Source of the DNA: Leptolyngbya sp. NIES-2104
GTDB taxonomy: Bacteria > Cyanobacteriota > Cyanobacteriia > Leptolyngbyales > Leptolyngbyaceae
NCBI RefSeq assembly: GCF_001485215.1
Contig: NZ_BBWW01000001.1
Location: forward strand, 3,410,001-3,474,000
Reading direction: 5' to 3'
Length of the DNA: 64,000 nucleotides
The notes below the pieces were generated by a model that saw nothing but the letters and a program-made list of their open reading frames with translations, did not search any database and was not told where the DNA came from. The translations under genes and the position numbers were made by a program. Every line of letters begins with the position of its first letter. The first letter of the stretch is position 1. This document shows, in pieces, positions 34,030 to 43,226 of this stretch.

Positions 34030-35439
34030 TTACAAAAGTTCCTGTCTCAATCGATAGATAATTGTTTTGGCATCGACTTGATCCAGAATCTCGCGAATCA
34101 CTGTGTTTGCCCCTTGTGCGCCCCAAGTACAGCCATTTTCTAAGTAGACCTGTGCAGCGCGTCCCACCGAATACGAGCCATAACCCGCAATTCCCGCTTG
34201 CACGATCGCAGTTCCCGCCAGTGCCGAAAATCCCGCACTACCATCGACTCCAGTTGCTAGAGCCGCCGCACTCTTACCCATTCCTAAAACAATCCCGCTC
34301 CCCAATTCACCCAGTAGCAAACTACCTGAACTGAGCAAAATCGTATTTAATAACTTTCCAGCTTCGTACCGTGTCATCGGCAATCCGTAGAGATTTGCCA
34401 AAGCTTGAATCATTGCCAGATCCGAAACCGCACCACCAATGAGATCGAGAAATGCGATCGGGTTTAGGGCAATCGCGATCGCTTTATACCGCGTAAACTT
34501 CCAAATCAACGCTTCCGCTTCGGCATCTCGCAGTTCCATCACTTTCGTCGCCATTTCTAGTTCTGCGCTTCGAGCTTGCGTTAACGCATTTAGCGCTAAC
34601 AGCGATCGACCTTCCCGATTCAAAATCGTCAAAATTTTCGCTTTCAATTCTTCAATCTGCGGGGGCGGCGTTTCCCATTCGTAACTCACGCGCCCATTCG
34701 AATACTCAACGCGAACTTGATACGGTGCAGGTTCCGCCGCAACCATGACAATTTCATCCGCCGTTAAAAGCTGCTCTAAATCTGCGCCGTTCCCTGTTCT
34801 CGCTCCCAAACTTTGAAGACTGTTAAAGATCTCTTGCCGAGATTGATCTGGATAAAGATCCACCTTGTTAAACACTAGAATCAATGGCTTCTGTGCTTGT
34901 CGAAGGTCACACAGCGCCTTGTATTCAGTGCGAGTAATGTCCCCAGAAATCACAAACAAAATCAAATCCGCTTGTCGTGCCACATCTTTAGCCATGTCTG
35001 CACGCGCTTGCCCATCAATCTCATCGAGTCCAGGCGTGTCGATCAATTCAATCCGAATCTTGCTCGAAGACTCCGGAATCATCGATCGACTTTCCGCAAC
35101 TAGTCCACCACCCGGAGTCCACGTCACCAAACTTGGAGCCTGTGTCACTCCATTTAATGGACCCGTTTCAAACACCTTCTCACCAATCAGCGCATTTAAA
35201 ATCGCCGACTTACCGCGACTGACCAAGCCAAACACCGCAATTCTCAGAACGTATTGATCGAGCTTTTTCAAATTGCTGGAAATCGTTTCGAGTTCTGATT
35301 TTAGAGCAGACTCGATGTTGGGATTTTTAGTCGATCGTAAAAACTGAGAATAGTTAGTGAAGGCTTGCCGCAAACTCGCCCGCGCTCGATTGAGGTGGGT
35401 GTCTTGCGAATTGGAACGGTTAGAAGGAGCTTGACTCAA
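34030..35439 (-). CDS. Dynamin-like GTPase with C-terminal DUF697
   Basis: The 469-residue protein has a GTPase domain (about 60-280): the P-loop is GLVSRGKSAILNAL, the switch II motif is DTPGLDE and the specificity motif is NKVD (VFNKVDLY). The C-terminal part (about 310-460) is hydrophobic with glycine-rich helices (LGELGSGIVLGMG, AGIAGYGSYSVGRAAQ), resembling DUF697, which usually associates with membranes. Such proteins may remodel membranes, as bacterial dynamins do. The exact role is unknown. It lies downstream of chlM on the same strand, 65 bp away, which may be chance. Confidence 0.8.
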   Translation of the reverse strand: MSQAPSNRSNSQDTHLNRARASLRQAFTNYSQFLRSTKNPNIESALKSELETISSNLKKLDQYVLRIAVFGLVSRGKSAILNALIGEKVFETGPLNGVTQAPSLVTWTPGGGLVAESRSMIPESSSKIRIELIDTPGLDEIDGQARADMAKDVARQADLILFVISGDITRTEYKALCDLRQAQKPLILVFNKVDLYPDQSRQEIFNSLQSLGARTGNGADLEQLLTADEIVMVAAEPAPYQVRVEYSNGRVSYEWETPPPQIEELKAKILTILNREGRSLLALNALTQARSAELEMATKVMELRDAEAEALIWKFTRYKAIAIALNPIAFLDLIGGAVSDLAMIQALANLYGLPMTRYEAGKLLNTILLSSGSLLLGELGSGIVLGMGKSAAALATGVDGSAGFSALAGTAIVQAGIAGYGSYSVGRAAQVYLENGCTWGAQGANTVIREILDQVDAKTIIYRLRQELL

Positions 35440-35503
35440 GGCAATTTGACCAACGCTATCACAGTTCTATTTTCGATCAAATCCAGGCAATTGAGTTAAC
35501 TGC

Positions 35504-36184
35504 TCAACGTACGGCTTCCAACATCCGCGAGAAATAGAATTTGGTACTAGTCATTGCGGTTCGTTGAATCTTGAAGCCGCAGCTTTCTAGGACTTTCACG
35601 ATATCGGCTTCCCGATGTTGATAAGCACGAGTCGTCTTACTCGGACCTGGGAAGAATTCGCCAATTCGCTTCAGAATCGTGAGAAAAAATGTCTTCGGTG
35701 CAAAGCTGAGAATTAAGCGATCGCTTGCCAAACTCGCCAAATGTTTGATCATGTCGATCGCTTGATCAGCCGGATAGTGAATCAAGACATCGAGACAAAC
35801 CACAGTGTGATATTTGCCGCTGAGCGTTTCTAAGTCCTGAACTGAAAAACTAGGATTATCCGTTAGACCCAGCCCGATCGCTCTTTCTTTTGCTTCTCCG
35901 ACCATCATTTCAGAAATATCACTGGAGAACAGTTTCGCGCCTTCTTGTGCCAGCGGAATACTCAGACTGCCAACTCCACAACCCGCATCGCAAATCGTCA
36001 AATCGGCTAAATTTCCGTCACTCTTTAGCCAATCGATTAGCGTGTCTACCGTTTGTTGATGTCCGGTTCGGATATCGAGTTGGACTTTGTTGACTTCACC
36101 ATCGCCGTAGATCCTGCGCCAGCGATCGAAGCCGGTTGCATTAAAGTACTCGCGCACTTCGGTTTTATCATCGACACCGTTCAT
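35504..36184 (-). CDS. chlM: Magnesium-protoporphyrin IX methyltransferase
   Basis: The 226-residue protein starts at MNGVDDKTEVREYFNATGFD, the standard cyanobacterial ChlM opening. The SAM-binding motif is CDAGCGVGSLSIPLA (about 67-82), with VVCLDVLIHYP and SFAPKTFFL further on. It methylates the C13 propionate of Mg-protoporphyrin IX, the step directly before the cyclase AcsF, which is encoded at 46.6 kb. The frame is open for 21 more codons upstream, but family length supports this start. A minus-strand hairpin with a T-run lies 68 bp before the ATG. Confidence 0.96.
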   Translation of the reverse strand: MNGVDDKTEVREYFNATGFDRWRRIYGDGEVNKVQLDIRTGHQQTVDTLIDWLKSDGNLADLTICDAGCGVGSLSIPLAQEGAKLFSSDISEMMVGEAKERAIGLGLTDNPSFSVQDLETLSGKYHTVVCLDVLIHYPADQAIDMIKHLASLASDRLILSFAPKTFFLTILKRIGEFFPGPSKTTRAYQHREADIVKVLESCGFKIQRTAMTSTKFYFSRMLEAVR

Positions 36185-36251
36185 AGTATTGCTTTGTGTT
36201 AAATCGCTTTTACTTATCGTATTACTCGATCGCACCCGTCCCACCAAAAAA

Positions 36252-36280
36252 TAAAAAAGCCCCGTATCGGTACGGAGCGA
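36252..36280 (-). terminator. Minus-strand terminator hairpin upstream of chlM
   Basis: Read on the minus strand, GCTCCGTA pairs with TACGGGGC around a CCGA loop and is followed by TTTTTTATTTTTT. One pair is G-U on the minus strand but A-C on the + strand, fixing the direction. It lies 68 bp before the chlM ATG. It could stop transcription arriving from nagA, or act as an attenuator in a chlM leader. Confidence 0.7.
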
Positions 36281-36386
36281 TTCTTCTCAGTAGAAGGTCA
36301 GAATTATTATCGGATTGCTAATAATTTGCGTAGATTCATGAGGTTCTTATGAAATTTTCATGTAGCCATGACTACGGTACTGAATT

Positions 36387-36535
36387 CTCAGCTATTCTAC
36401 GCATAGGCAAAACCCCGACTACCTCAACAGTTACCCGTATTTTTACAGGTTCGTTCGAGGCTGTGAGGGAACTTTTGCTTTGACAAGTCAATCTGAGTAT
36501 CTTGGGGGCACCTGAACCGTGCCCCGTTTTTTTTT
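36387..36535 (+). ncRNA. Candidate rod-like small RNA with intrinsic terminator
   Basis: In the 470 bp gap between nagA and chlM, distant short segments pair in nested order on the + strand: CTCAG (36387-36391) with CTGAG (36493-36497), GCAAAA (36407-36412) with TTTTGC (36473-36478), and CCTCAACAG (36422-36430) with CTGTGAGG (36461-36468, one bulge). A strong terminator follows, GGGGCAC (36505-36511) with GTGCCCC (36519-36525) and nine T. No protein gene on the + strand ends here, so the terminator implies a small RNA. The rod with internal bulges and the size (about 150-180 nt) recall 6S RNA, but I cannot confirm that. The 5' end is uncertain and may lie near 36355. Confidence 0.5.
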
Positions 36536-36655
36536 GGGTATTGCTTTAATAAGGTTGGGCGGTGGTGCAATTCGCCCTAGGTTTGCTGTCCTATATCGGC
36601 AGTGTAAAAGGATTTTGTGAAATTTTCGGAACGTCGGCAGACAGAATCATATCTG

Positions 36656-37768
36656 TCACATAAAATTCGCTCGCGAATCAATTTTGAGCCGCTGTGGGGT
36701 GCTGTCCTGCCATCGAAGCAGATTTGCGGGCTGTTTGAGATAGAGCGGTAAATCGATCGCGGTTCGGGGGGCAGTCGTGGCAAGCGCGATCGCAGTTCCC
36801 AGATCGCAACTGTGCCATTTCACCAGATTTTCCACTCCAGAAAACAATGACCGCGTGGTGCCTGCTAAAGTTCCATTCGGTAATTTTGCTGTGCCATTTG
36901 TCACTTCTATCTCACGAGCATCCCAAGGATAACGACCGTCCAGTAATCCGAGTGGAGACAGGGCATCGCTGACAAGAAAGATACCGCGATCGTACTGACT
37001 CGCTCGTAAAAGAATGTCGATCATGATCGGTGTGACGTGCTGACCATCCGCAATTAAGCCGCAGTAAACAGTCGGGTTCGCGATCGCGGCTCCGAGCAAT
37101 CCCGGTTCCCGATGGTGCAAACTTGGCATCGCATTAAAGGCATGAGTCACCATCGAAGCGCCTTGCTCAAATGCGCGTTGTGCTTGGGCAGCAGTGGCTT
37201 GAGAATGTCCGAGACTTACGGTAATGCCAAGGGATTTGAGATAAGCGATCGCGTTTCCACTCGGATCAAGTTCAGGAGCCAGCGTCATCACTTTCACAAT
37301 TCCCGCATAATCTCCTAACACTCGTTTTACGGATTCAACCGTCAGCGGTAGTAGGAACTCTTCAGGATGTGCGCCGCGTTTTTCAACATTTAGAAAAGGT
37401 CCTTCGAGATGGACACCTAAGGTTTGAGGGAGTTTAGAATCAGCGAGAATAGAGAGCGATCGCTGAATTTTGTCGATCGAGGTTGTGACGATTGTTGGCA
37501 AAAATCCATCGATTCCCTGATTCCACAAGAACTGACAAATCTTTTCTAATTGATGGCTATTCTCTTGATCCAAATCGGGAAAGGCTAACCCCAACGCACC
37601 ATTTATCTGTAAATCAACGCCACCCAGAGAAATCCAATCGCCTGCCACATCCAAGATCTGAGCATCCGTGTCAATTTGGGGCGCAATTTCTAGAATTACA
37701 TCATCGATCAAAATTTGCTGCACACCGTCAAAACCGGGCACACGAGCATTGATAATCAGAAAGCGCAT
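36656..37768 (-). CDS. nagA: N-acetylglucosamine-6-phosphate deacetylase
   Basis: The 370-residue amidohydrolase starts at [13 protein letters not shown]. The family motifs are [10 protein letters not shown] (metal Glu), [27 protein letters not shown] and [11 protein letters not shown] (catalytic Asp). It removes the acetyl group from GlcNAc-6-phosphate in amino-sugar recycling, for example from peptidoglycan. The frame stays open for 84 codons upstream, but that part overlaps purE on the other strand and has no family similarity. It is divergent from purE, with only 39 bp between the start codons. Confidence 0.93.
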   Translation of the reverse strand: MRFLIINARVPGFDGVQQILIDDVILEIAPQIDTDAQILDVAGDWISLGGVDLQINGALGLAFPDLDQENSHQLEKICQFLWNQGIDGFLPTIVTTSIDKIQRSLSILADSKLPQTLGVHLEGPFLNVEKRGAHPEEFLLPLTVESVKRVLGDYAGIVKVMTLAPELDPSGNAIAYLKSLGITVSLGHSQATAAQAQRAFEQGASMVTHAFNAMPSLHHREPGLLGAAIANPTVYCGLIADGQHVTPIMIDILLRASQYDRGIFLVSDALSPLGLLDGRYPWDAREIEVTNGTAKLPNGTLAGTTRSLFSGVENLVKWHSCDLGTAIALATTAPRTAIDLPLYLKQPANLLRWQDSTPQRLKIDSRANFM

Positions 37769-37807
37769 TTTACAGACTTGATTTTGTTCGTTTTGGATCT
37801 TCGCACA

Positions 37808-38329
37808 ATGAATCAGCCGTTGATTGGAATCATTATGGGCAGCGACTCGGATCTGCCGACGATGCAAGCCGCGATCGCAGTTTGTGAAGAGTTCAACGTC
37901 CCGTGTGAGGTCGAAATTGTTTCTGCCCATCGCACTCCAGAACGCATGGTCGAGTATGCAAAACAGGCGCACACCAGAGGAATTAAGGTCATTATTGCTG
38001 GAGCAGGAGGAGCCGCACATTTACCCGGAATGGTGGCAGCGATGACCGCTTTACCTGTGATCGGGGTTCCGGTACAAACGAAAACATTGCAAGGAATCGA
38101 TTCGCTTTATTCGATCGTCCAAATGCCCGCCGGAATTCCTGTTGCAACCGTTGCGATCGGTAATGCTAAAAATGCGGGTCTTCTTGCCGTCCAGATTCTA
38201 GCGAGTCATGATCCTGAGTTATTGATCAAAGTTCAAGCTTATCGGCAAAGTTTGGCAGAAATGGTACGCACCAAACAAGCAAGACTCAGCGAAATAGGCT
38301 ATCAGCAATACTTGAGTGAAGGGTTATGA
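37808..38329 (+). CDS. purE: N5-carboxyaminoimidazole ribonucleotide mutase
   Basis: The 173-residue enzyme starts at [17 protein letters not shown]. The hallmark motifs GSDSDLPTM and SAHRTPERM (phosphate and active-site loops) and the [13 protein letters not shown] loop are complete. It moves the carboxyl group of N5-CAIR to give CAIR in de novo purine synthesis. The partner purK is not in the window; purC, the next step, follows 124 bp downstream on the same strand. Confidence 0.96.
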   Translation: MNQPLIGIIMGSDSDLPTMQAAIAVCEEFNVPCEVEIVSAHRTPERMVEYAKQAHTRGIKVIIAGAGGAAHLPGMVAAMTALPVIGVPVQTKTLQGIDSLYSIVQMPAGIPVATVAIGNAKNAGLLAVQILASHDPELLIKVQAYRQSLAEMVRTKQARLSEIGYQQYLSEGL

Positions 38330-38453
38330 CCGCTGATTGCATCAATGTTTCAGTAGTCACAATGAGCATTCATATCACGCTCTCCCTCATCTTCTGAAGC
38401 GCAAGGCAGAGCGCTACAATAATCAAATTCTCAATTTCAAGAGCGATCGCATT

Positions 38454-39197
38454 ATGTCTGTTGATCAAACGCCTGTCGGTCAAAAACTCTACGAAGGCAA
38501 AGCTAAAATTCTCTACGCTACAGAAGAGCCAGAAGTTTTGCTGACTTATTTCAAAGATGATGCGACCGCTTTTAATGCTCAGAAACGCGGCAGCATTCAG
38601 GGCAAAGGTGAAATGAACTGTGTGATCGCCTCTCACTTATTCAAATTGATGGAGAAAAACGGAATTCCGACGCATTTTCTCGATCGCACTTCCGGGAACG
38701 AAATGCGAGTGAAGTCCGTCACCATTATCCCGTTAGAAGTTGTGGTCAGGAACATTGCCGCTGGCAGTCTCTGTCAACAAACTGGCATCCCGTTAGGAAC
38801 GATTCTCAATCCGCCGCTCGTCGAGTTTTATCTCAAAGACGATGCGCTAGGCGATCCACTTTTGACCGTCGATCGGATTCGCGCCCTTGACCCCAACATG
38901 GCGGATCAAGTCGAACCGCTTAAAAGCATGGCAACGCAGATCAATACGGTCCTGCAAACCTTCTTTGAACAATGTGGCATTACCCTCGTTGACTTCAAAC
39001 TAGAGTTTGGCACCGATGCTCAGGGTCAGCTTTTACTCGCAGACGAGATCAGCCCCGATACTTGTCGATTGTGGAATCAGGCAGAAACCGACCCCGATCG
39101 ACGAGTCATGGACAAAGATCGATTCCGGCGCGATCTGGGCAACGTCGAAGATGCGTATCGGCAAGTCATGGAGCGGGTACTCGAACAAGCGGTATGA
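38454..39197 (+). CDS. purC: SAICAR synthetase
   Basis: The 247-residue enzyme starts at MSVDQTPVGQKLYEGKAKI. Typical motifs are LYEGKAKILY, DDATAFNAQKRGSIQGKG, EVVVRNIAAGSL, DFKLEFG and ADEISPDTCRLWN. It joins CAIR with aspartate using ATP. It follows purE in the pathway and on the chromosome. The frame extends 39 codons upstream but with no family similarity. Confidence 0.97.
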   Translation: MSVDQTPVGQKLYEGKAKILYATEEPEVLLTYFKDDATAFNAQKRGSIQGKGEMNCVIASHLFKLMEKNGIPTHFLDRTSGNEMRVKSVTIIPLEVVVRNIAAGSLCQQTGIPLGTILNPPLVEFYLKDDALGDPLLTVDRIRALDPNMADQVEPLKSMATQINTVLQTFFEQCGITLVDFKLEFGTDAQGQLLLADEISPDTCRLWNQAETDPDRRVMDKDRFRRDLGNVEDAYRQVMERVLEQAV

Positions 39198-39237
39198 TGC
39201 GGACGACCTGCCAGTTCAAAATCAGTCCTACCTGACG

Positions 39238-39253
39238 TGAGTATCCATACTCA
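39238..39253. promoter_or_regulatory. TGAGTAT-ATACTCA palindrome upstream of bamA
   Basis: TGAGTAT (39238-39244) and ATACTCA (39247-39253) form a 7-bp inverted repeat with a two-base centre, about 100 bp before the bamA start. The centre is too short for an RNA hairpin, which points to a protein operator. The regulator is unknown. Confidence 0.4.
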
Positions 39254-39350
39254 GGGTGCGGTACAATTTTGCCGTTTAATCGGAATGAATTTCATGTTGT
39301 GTCTGCCTTGAGCAGTGAAGTGTGAGGACGTGCGAAAACCTGTGAATACT

Positions 39351-41765
39351 ATGCGCTTATCTCCTGTTGTGATGGCGGCGTTTGCATTGACCGCGACGCT
39401 AGGCTTATCTCGGTCTGCTTTGGCAAAAACCCCCAATCAGCCAGTCCAACCGCAAGCAAAATCGACGGCTCGGTCAGGTTTCCCTGTGCCAAAGGCATCG
39501 ACGGTTGCAACTGTCCAAAAATCGCAGCCGGGAAATGTGGTTGTTGAAACAATTCCTGTAATGCAAACTCGTGACACTGCGGGAATGCCTTCGCTGTCTC
39601 AGTTGAAAAAAGTGGCTCAAGGAACGATCGAGCAGGGAACTCCCGATCGTATTCAAATTAATACCTCGCCTGCGGCTCCAGTTCCGACCGCTCCGAACAT
39701 TCCCACCCTTCCAAATCCGGGAACGACTCCGACCGAGGCACCGGGAAGCCCGAACGCCCCCACTCCCCAGGGAACGCCAACCACTCCAGCCCCAGAAGCC
39801 ACCCCGACTCCATCCCCAGAGCAGCAAACTCCGACTGAAACGCCGCAAACCCCGACACAGCCGCTTCAGCCTGCCCAACCTCCTCAACCGCAGCAACCTC
39901 CCCAACCTGCTCCAGACGAACCGCGTGTCTTGGTGTCTGAAGTGTTGGTGACGGGAGCTGAAGGTGAATTGCAAAATGAAGTTTACCGGGTGATTCAAAC
40001 GCAGGCGGGACGAACCACGACGCGAACCCAGCTTCAAAACGATATCAACGCGATTTTTGCGACAGGATTTTTCTCGAATGTGAGGGCGACTCCGACAGAC
40101 ACACCGCTTGGGGTGCGGGTAACGTTTGAAGTAACCGCGAATCCGGTGTTGAGATCGGTACAGCTTCAAGGCGGGACGATCGTGCCGCAAACAGAAGTCG
40201 ATCGTATTTTCGGAGCGCAGTACGGTAGAACGACAAATTTCCGGGATTTACAGACCGGAGTTCAAGAACTGACCAAGCTTTATCAAGACCGTGGTTTTGT
40301 GTTAGCGCAGGTGATTAACGCCCAACAGCCGCAGGTGAATCCAGACGGAACCGTGATTTTGCAGGTTGCAGAAGGGCAGATCGAGCGGGTTCAGGTGCGA
40401 TTTATCAACAAAGAAGGCAACGATCGAGATGCACAAGGCAACCCGATTCGAGGCAGAACTCGCGAATTTATTATCACTCGTGAACTTGAACTGAAGCCTG
40501 GATCAATCTTTAACCGAAACACGTTAGAACGCGACTTTCAGCGATTATTCGGGTTGGGACTGTTTGAAGATTTGCGTCCGTCGCTTGATGTCGGTGAAGA
40601 CCGAAGCAAAGTCGTTCTCGTCGTGAATGCCGTTGAGCGAAACACTGGAAATATCGGGCTTGCGGGTGGTTTTAGTTCTGCCAGTGGTTTGTTTGGAAGT
40701 GTTAGCTATGGACAGCAAAACGTCGGTGGCAATAACCAAAAACTGAACGCTGAAGTGCAAATCGGTCAGCGTGACCAACAGTACGAATTGAGCTTTACTG
40801 ATCCGTGGATTGCAGGCGACCCGTTCCGAACTTCCTACACATTGAGCGTGTTCCGTCGTCGAACGATTTCGCTCATCTTTGACGGGGGCGATCCAGAAGT
40901 GCGGTTGGGAAATGCCGATCGCGATCGACCGAGAATTAACCGAACCGGGGGCGGAATCAGCTTCTCGCGTCCGTTGTCGAGAAATGTCTTTGAACGGGCA
41001 GAGTGGGTTGCTTCACTCGGTTTGCAGTATCAGCGAGTCACAGCAACCGATGCTGAGGGGATTCGCCGCAGAGTTGATGAGTTAGGCAATCCGCTCACGT
41101 TTGATCCGTCGGGTAAAGATGATCTATTCAGTGGACAACTCTCGGTGAGGCGCGATCGCCGCGATGATTTTCTGCGTCCGACTCGTGGATCAGTGCTGCA
41201 ACTGAGTACAGAACAAACGGTGCCGCTCGGTTCGGGTAGCATTCTGTTTAACCGACTCCGAGGCAGTTACAGCTTCTACATTCCCACTCGGTTGACGAAA
41301 TTTACTCCGGAATGTCGCGATCGCGATCCGCGCCGGGTCGATTTACAACAGACACCACAAGGACGATGCGCTCAAGCGTTTGCCTTCAACGTTCAGGCGG
41401 GAACTGTTTTTGGAGATTTGCCGCCGTATGAAGCGTTTCCGTTAGGGGGAACGAACTCGGTACGCGGTTACGATGAAGGCGAAGTCGGAAGCGGTCGGAG
41501 TTTCATTCAGGCGACGGCTGAATATCGATTCCCGATTTTCTCGATTATTTCTGGAGCGCTCTTCTTGGATGCGGCGACGGATTTAGGATCGGGCGATCGT
41601 GTTCCTGGAAATCCGGGAGGGGTACGCGGTAAGCCTGGAAGCGGATTTGGCTACGGGATTGGTATTCGGGTGCAGGCGGGTCCGTTGGGTCCGATTCGGA
41701 TCGATTACGGTATCAATGACCAAGGCGGAAGCAATATTCGCTTTGGATTTGGAGAACGATTCTAA
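39351..41765 (+). CDS. bamA: Outer membrane assembly factor BamA/Omp85
   Basis: The 804-residue protein starts at MRLSPVVMAAFALTATLGLS, a signal peptide. Between the signal and the POTRA region lies a long Pro/Thr/Gln-rich linker (about 105-195). Three POTRA domains follow (about 196-440; VSEVLVTGAEGELQN, RSVQLQGGTIVPQTEVD, ERVQVRFINK) and then the Omp85 beta-barrel (about 450-804), ending in the canonical aromatic residue (GFGERF). It inserts beta-barrel proteins into the outer membrane. Its stop codon is directly followed by the lpxC ATG, heading the bamA-lpxC-fabZ-lpxA-lpxB cluster. GTG codons upstream (39315, 39342) are alternative starts. Confidence 0.93.
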   Translation: MRLSPVVMAAFALTATLGLSRSALAKTPNQPVQPQAKSTARSGFPVPKASTVATVQKSQPGNVVVETIPVMQTRDTAGMPSLSQLKKVAQGTIEQGTPDRIQINTSPAAPVPTAPNIPTLPNPGTTPTEAPGSPNAPTPQGTPTTPAPEATPTPSPEQQTPTETPQTPTQPLQPAQPPQPQQPPQPAPDEPRVLVSEVLVTGAEGELQNEVYRVIQTQAGRTTTRTQLQNDINAIFATGFFSNVRATPTDTPLGVRVTFEVTANPVLRSVQLQGGTIVPQTEVDRIFGAQYGRTTNFRDLQTGVQELTKLYQDRGFVLAQVINAQQPQVNPDGTVILQVAEGQIERVQVRFINKEGNDRDAQGNPIRGRTREFIITRELELKPGSIFNRNTLERDFQRLFGLGLFEDLRPSLDVGEDRSKVVLVVNAVERNTGNIGLAGGFSSASGLFGSVSYGQQNVGGNNQKLNAEVQIGQRDQQYELSFTDPWIAGDPFRTSYTLSVFRRRTISLIFDGGDPEVRLGNADRDRPRINRTGGGISFSRPLSRNVFERAEWVASLGLQYQRVTATDAEGIRRRVDELGNPLTFDPSGKDDLFSGQLSVRRDRRDDFLRPTRGSVLQLSTEQTVPLGSGSILFNRLRGSYSFYIPTRLTKFTPECRDRDPRRVDLQQTPQGRCAQAFAFNVQAGTVFGDLPPYEAFPLGGTNSVRGYDEGEVGSGRSFIQATAEYRFPIFSIISGALFLDAATDLGSGDRVPGNPGGVRGKPGSGFGYGIGIRVQAGPLGPIRIDYGINDQGGSNIRFGFGERF

Positions 41766-42617
41766 ATGGTCAAAACACAAGGGTGCATCACTTCGACAGT
41801 CCAGCGATCGCTTTCGTCGCCTTTCTCCTGTTACGGCATTGGGCTGCATACGGGAGAAACCACGACTGCAAGAGTTCTACCCGCAGAACCAGGACGGGGG
41901 CGATATTTCGTGCGAACTGATTTACCGGGACAGCCTGAGATTCCCGCTCAGATTGAAGCGGTGCGAGAAACGATGCTTTCAACCGAACTCGTGAACGGGG
42001 AAGCGGAAATTCGCACCGTAGAGCACTTGCTGGCATCGCTGGCGGGAATGGGCATCGATAACGCTCGGATTGAGGTAGACGGGTCAGAAGTGCCCTTGAT
42101 GGATGGATCAGCGCGATCGTGGACAAGCGCGATCGCTCAAGCGGGAATCGTTGAGCAAACCGAAGCGAAATCCTCGATTCTCATTACCGAACCTGTGTTC
42201 GTTCGTAAAGGCGATGCGTTTGTTGCGGCGCTACCGTCAGATGAACTGAGGTTTTCTTATGGAATTGATTTTGAATTAAGCGCGATCGGGAATCAGTGGC
42301 ACAGTTGGCGATTTGATCCGGAGACGTTCGCGACGGAAATTGCACCTGCGAGAACGTTTGGATTTGCCCATCAGATCGAACAGTTACGGGCTAATGGTTT
42401 AATTAAAGGCGGTTCGCTCGAAAATGCGCTCGTTTGTAGCACCGATGGATGGATAAATCCACCGTTGCGCTTTTCAAATGAACCAGCACGCCATAAACTT
42501 CTAGACTTAATAGGAGATCTCAGTTTACTGGGGACGTTTCCGACCGCTCACTTTTTGGCATACAAAGCGAGTCATGGGTTACACACTCAACTGGTCCGGC
42601 AATTGTCCAATCTCTAA
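41766..42617 (+). CDS. lpxC: UDP-3-O-acyl-N-acetylglucosamine deacetylase
   Basis: The 283-residue enzyme carries the three zinc-binding motifs of Lpx[13 protein letters not shown] (His near residue 85), [11 protein letters not shown] (His and Asp near 240) and the catalytic His in [11 protein letters not shown] near the end. [11 protein letters not shown] opens the domain. It catalyses the committed step of lipid A synthesis. The ATG immediately follows the bamA stop without a gap, and fabZ begins 31 bp downstream. Confidence 0.96.
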   Translation: MVKTQGCITSTVQRSLSSPFSCYGIGLHTGETTTARVLPAEPGRGRYFVRTDLPGQPEIPAQIEAVRETMLSTELVNGEAEIRTVEHLLASLAGMGIDNARIEVDGSEVPLMDGSARSWTSAIAQAGIVEQTEAKSSILITEPVFVRKGDAFVAALPSDELRFSYGIDFELSAIGNQWHSWRFDPETFATEIAPARTFGFAHQIEQLRANGLIKGGSLENALVCSTDGWINPPLRFSNEPARHKLLDLIGDLSLLGTFPTAHFLAYKASHGLHTQLVRQLSNL

Positions 42618-42648
42618 GTCAGTCCTCTAGCCCTTTACCCCAACGCCA

Positions 42649-43140
42649 ATGTCAACCTTGATTGAAACTCACACTGTCCCCGCCGAGACTCCCGAAACTC
42701 CGATCAAAACCACGTTTACCGTCGAAGAAATTCACCAACTCCTGCCGCATCGGTATCCGTTTGCATTAGTCGATCGCATTATTGATTATGTGCCCGGAAA
42801 AATGGCGATCGGAATCAAAAACGTCTCATTTAATGAACCGCAGTTTCAAGGGCATTTTCCGGGTCGTCCAATTATGCCGGGTGTGCTGATTGTGGAAGCG
42901 ATGGCGCAAGTTGGCGGAGTCGTTCTGACACAAATGGCAGATGTGTCAGGGGGTCTTTTCATGTTTGCTGGGATTGACGGGGTGCGGTTTCGTCGTCCGG
43001 TTGTGCCAGGTGATCAACTGGTGATGACCGTGGAACTGCTCTCGGTGAAGGCACGTCGATTTGGGAAGATGCGCGGTCGTGCCGAAGTTGACGGACAGTT
43101 AGCTTGTGAAGGTGATTTAATGTTTGCGCTAGTCGATTAA
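42649..43140 (+). CDS. fabZ: 3-hydroxyacyl-ACP dehydratase FabZ
   Basis: The 163-residue hot-dog-fold protein has the active-site His in [14 protein letters not shown] and the catalytic Glu in [13 protein letters not shown], with [11 protein letters not shown] in between. It removes water from 3-hydroxyacyl-ACP in fatty acid synthesis and competes with lipid A synthesis for that substrate, which explains its place between lpxC and lpxA. The 86 bp before lpxA hold a pyrimidine-rich tract. Confidence 0.97.
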   Translation: MSTLIETHTVPAETPETPIKTTFTVEEIHQLLPHRYPFALVDRIIDYVPGKMAIGIKNVSFNEPQFQGHFPGRPIMPGVLIVEAMAQVGGVVLTQMADVSGGLFMFAGIDGVRFRRPVVPGDQLVMTVELLSVKARRFGKMRGRAEVDGQLACEGDLMFALVD

Positions 43141-43226
43141 AGACAGCGGGATTATTCATAACGAACACGCCGTGCAGCGAAGCCACCGCTTCTCTTTCTT
43201 CCTCTTCCCCTCCCTACCCCCTATCT

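Noticed and set aside
36360-36535. Firm call of 6S RNA
   Set aside because: Shape and size fit, but I could not recognise conserved 6S sequence. It is therefore listed only as a candidate small RNA.
39474-40190. A 238-codon Arg/Ser/Leu-rich frame antisense to bamA
   Set aside because: It mirrors the Pro-rich linker codons of bamA and has the low-complexity composition of a shadow frame.
43141-43226. Possible element in the pyrimidine-rich gap between fabZ and lpxA
   Set aside because: It has no inverted repeat or terminator and looks like low-complexity sequence only.
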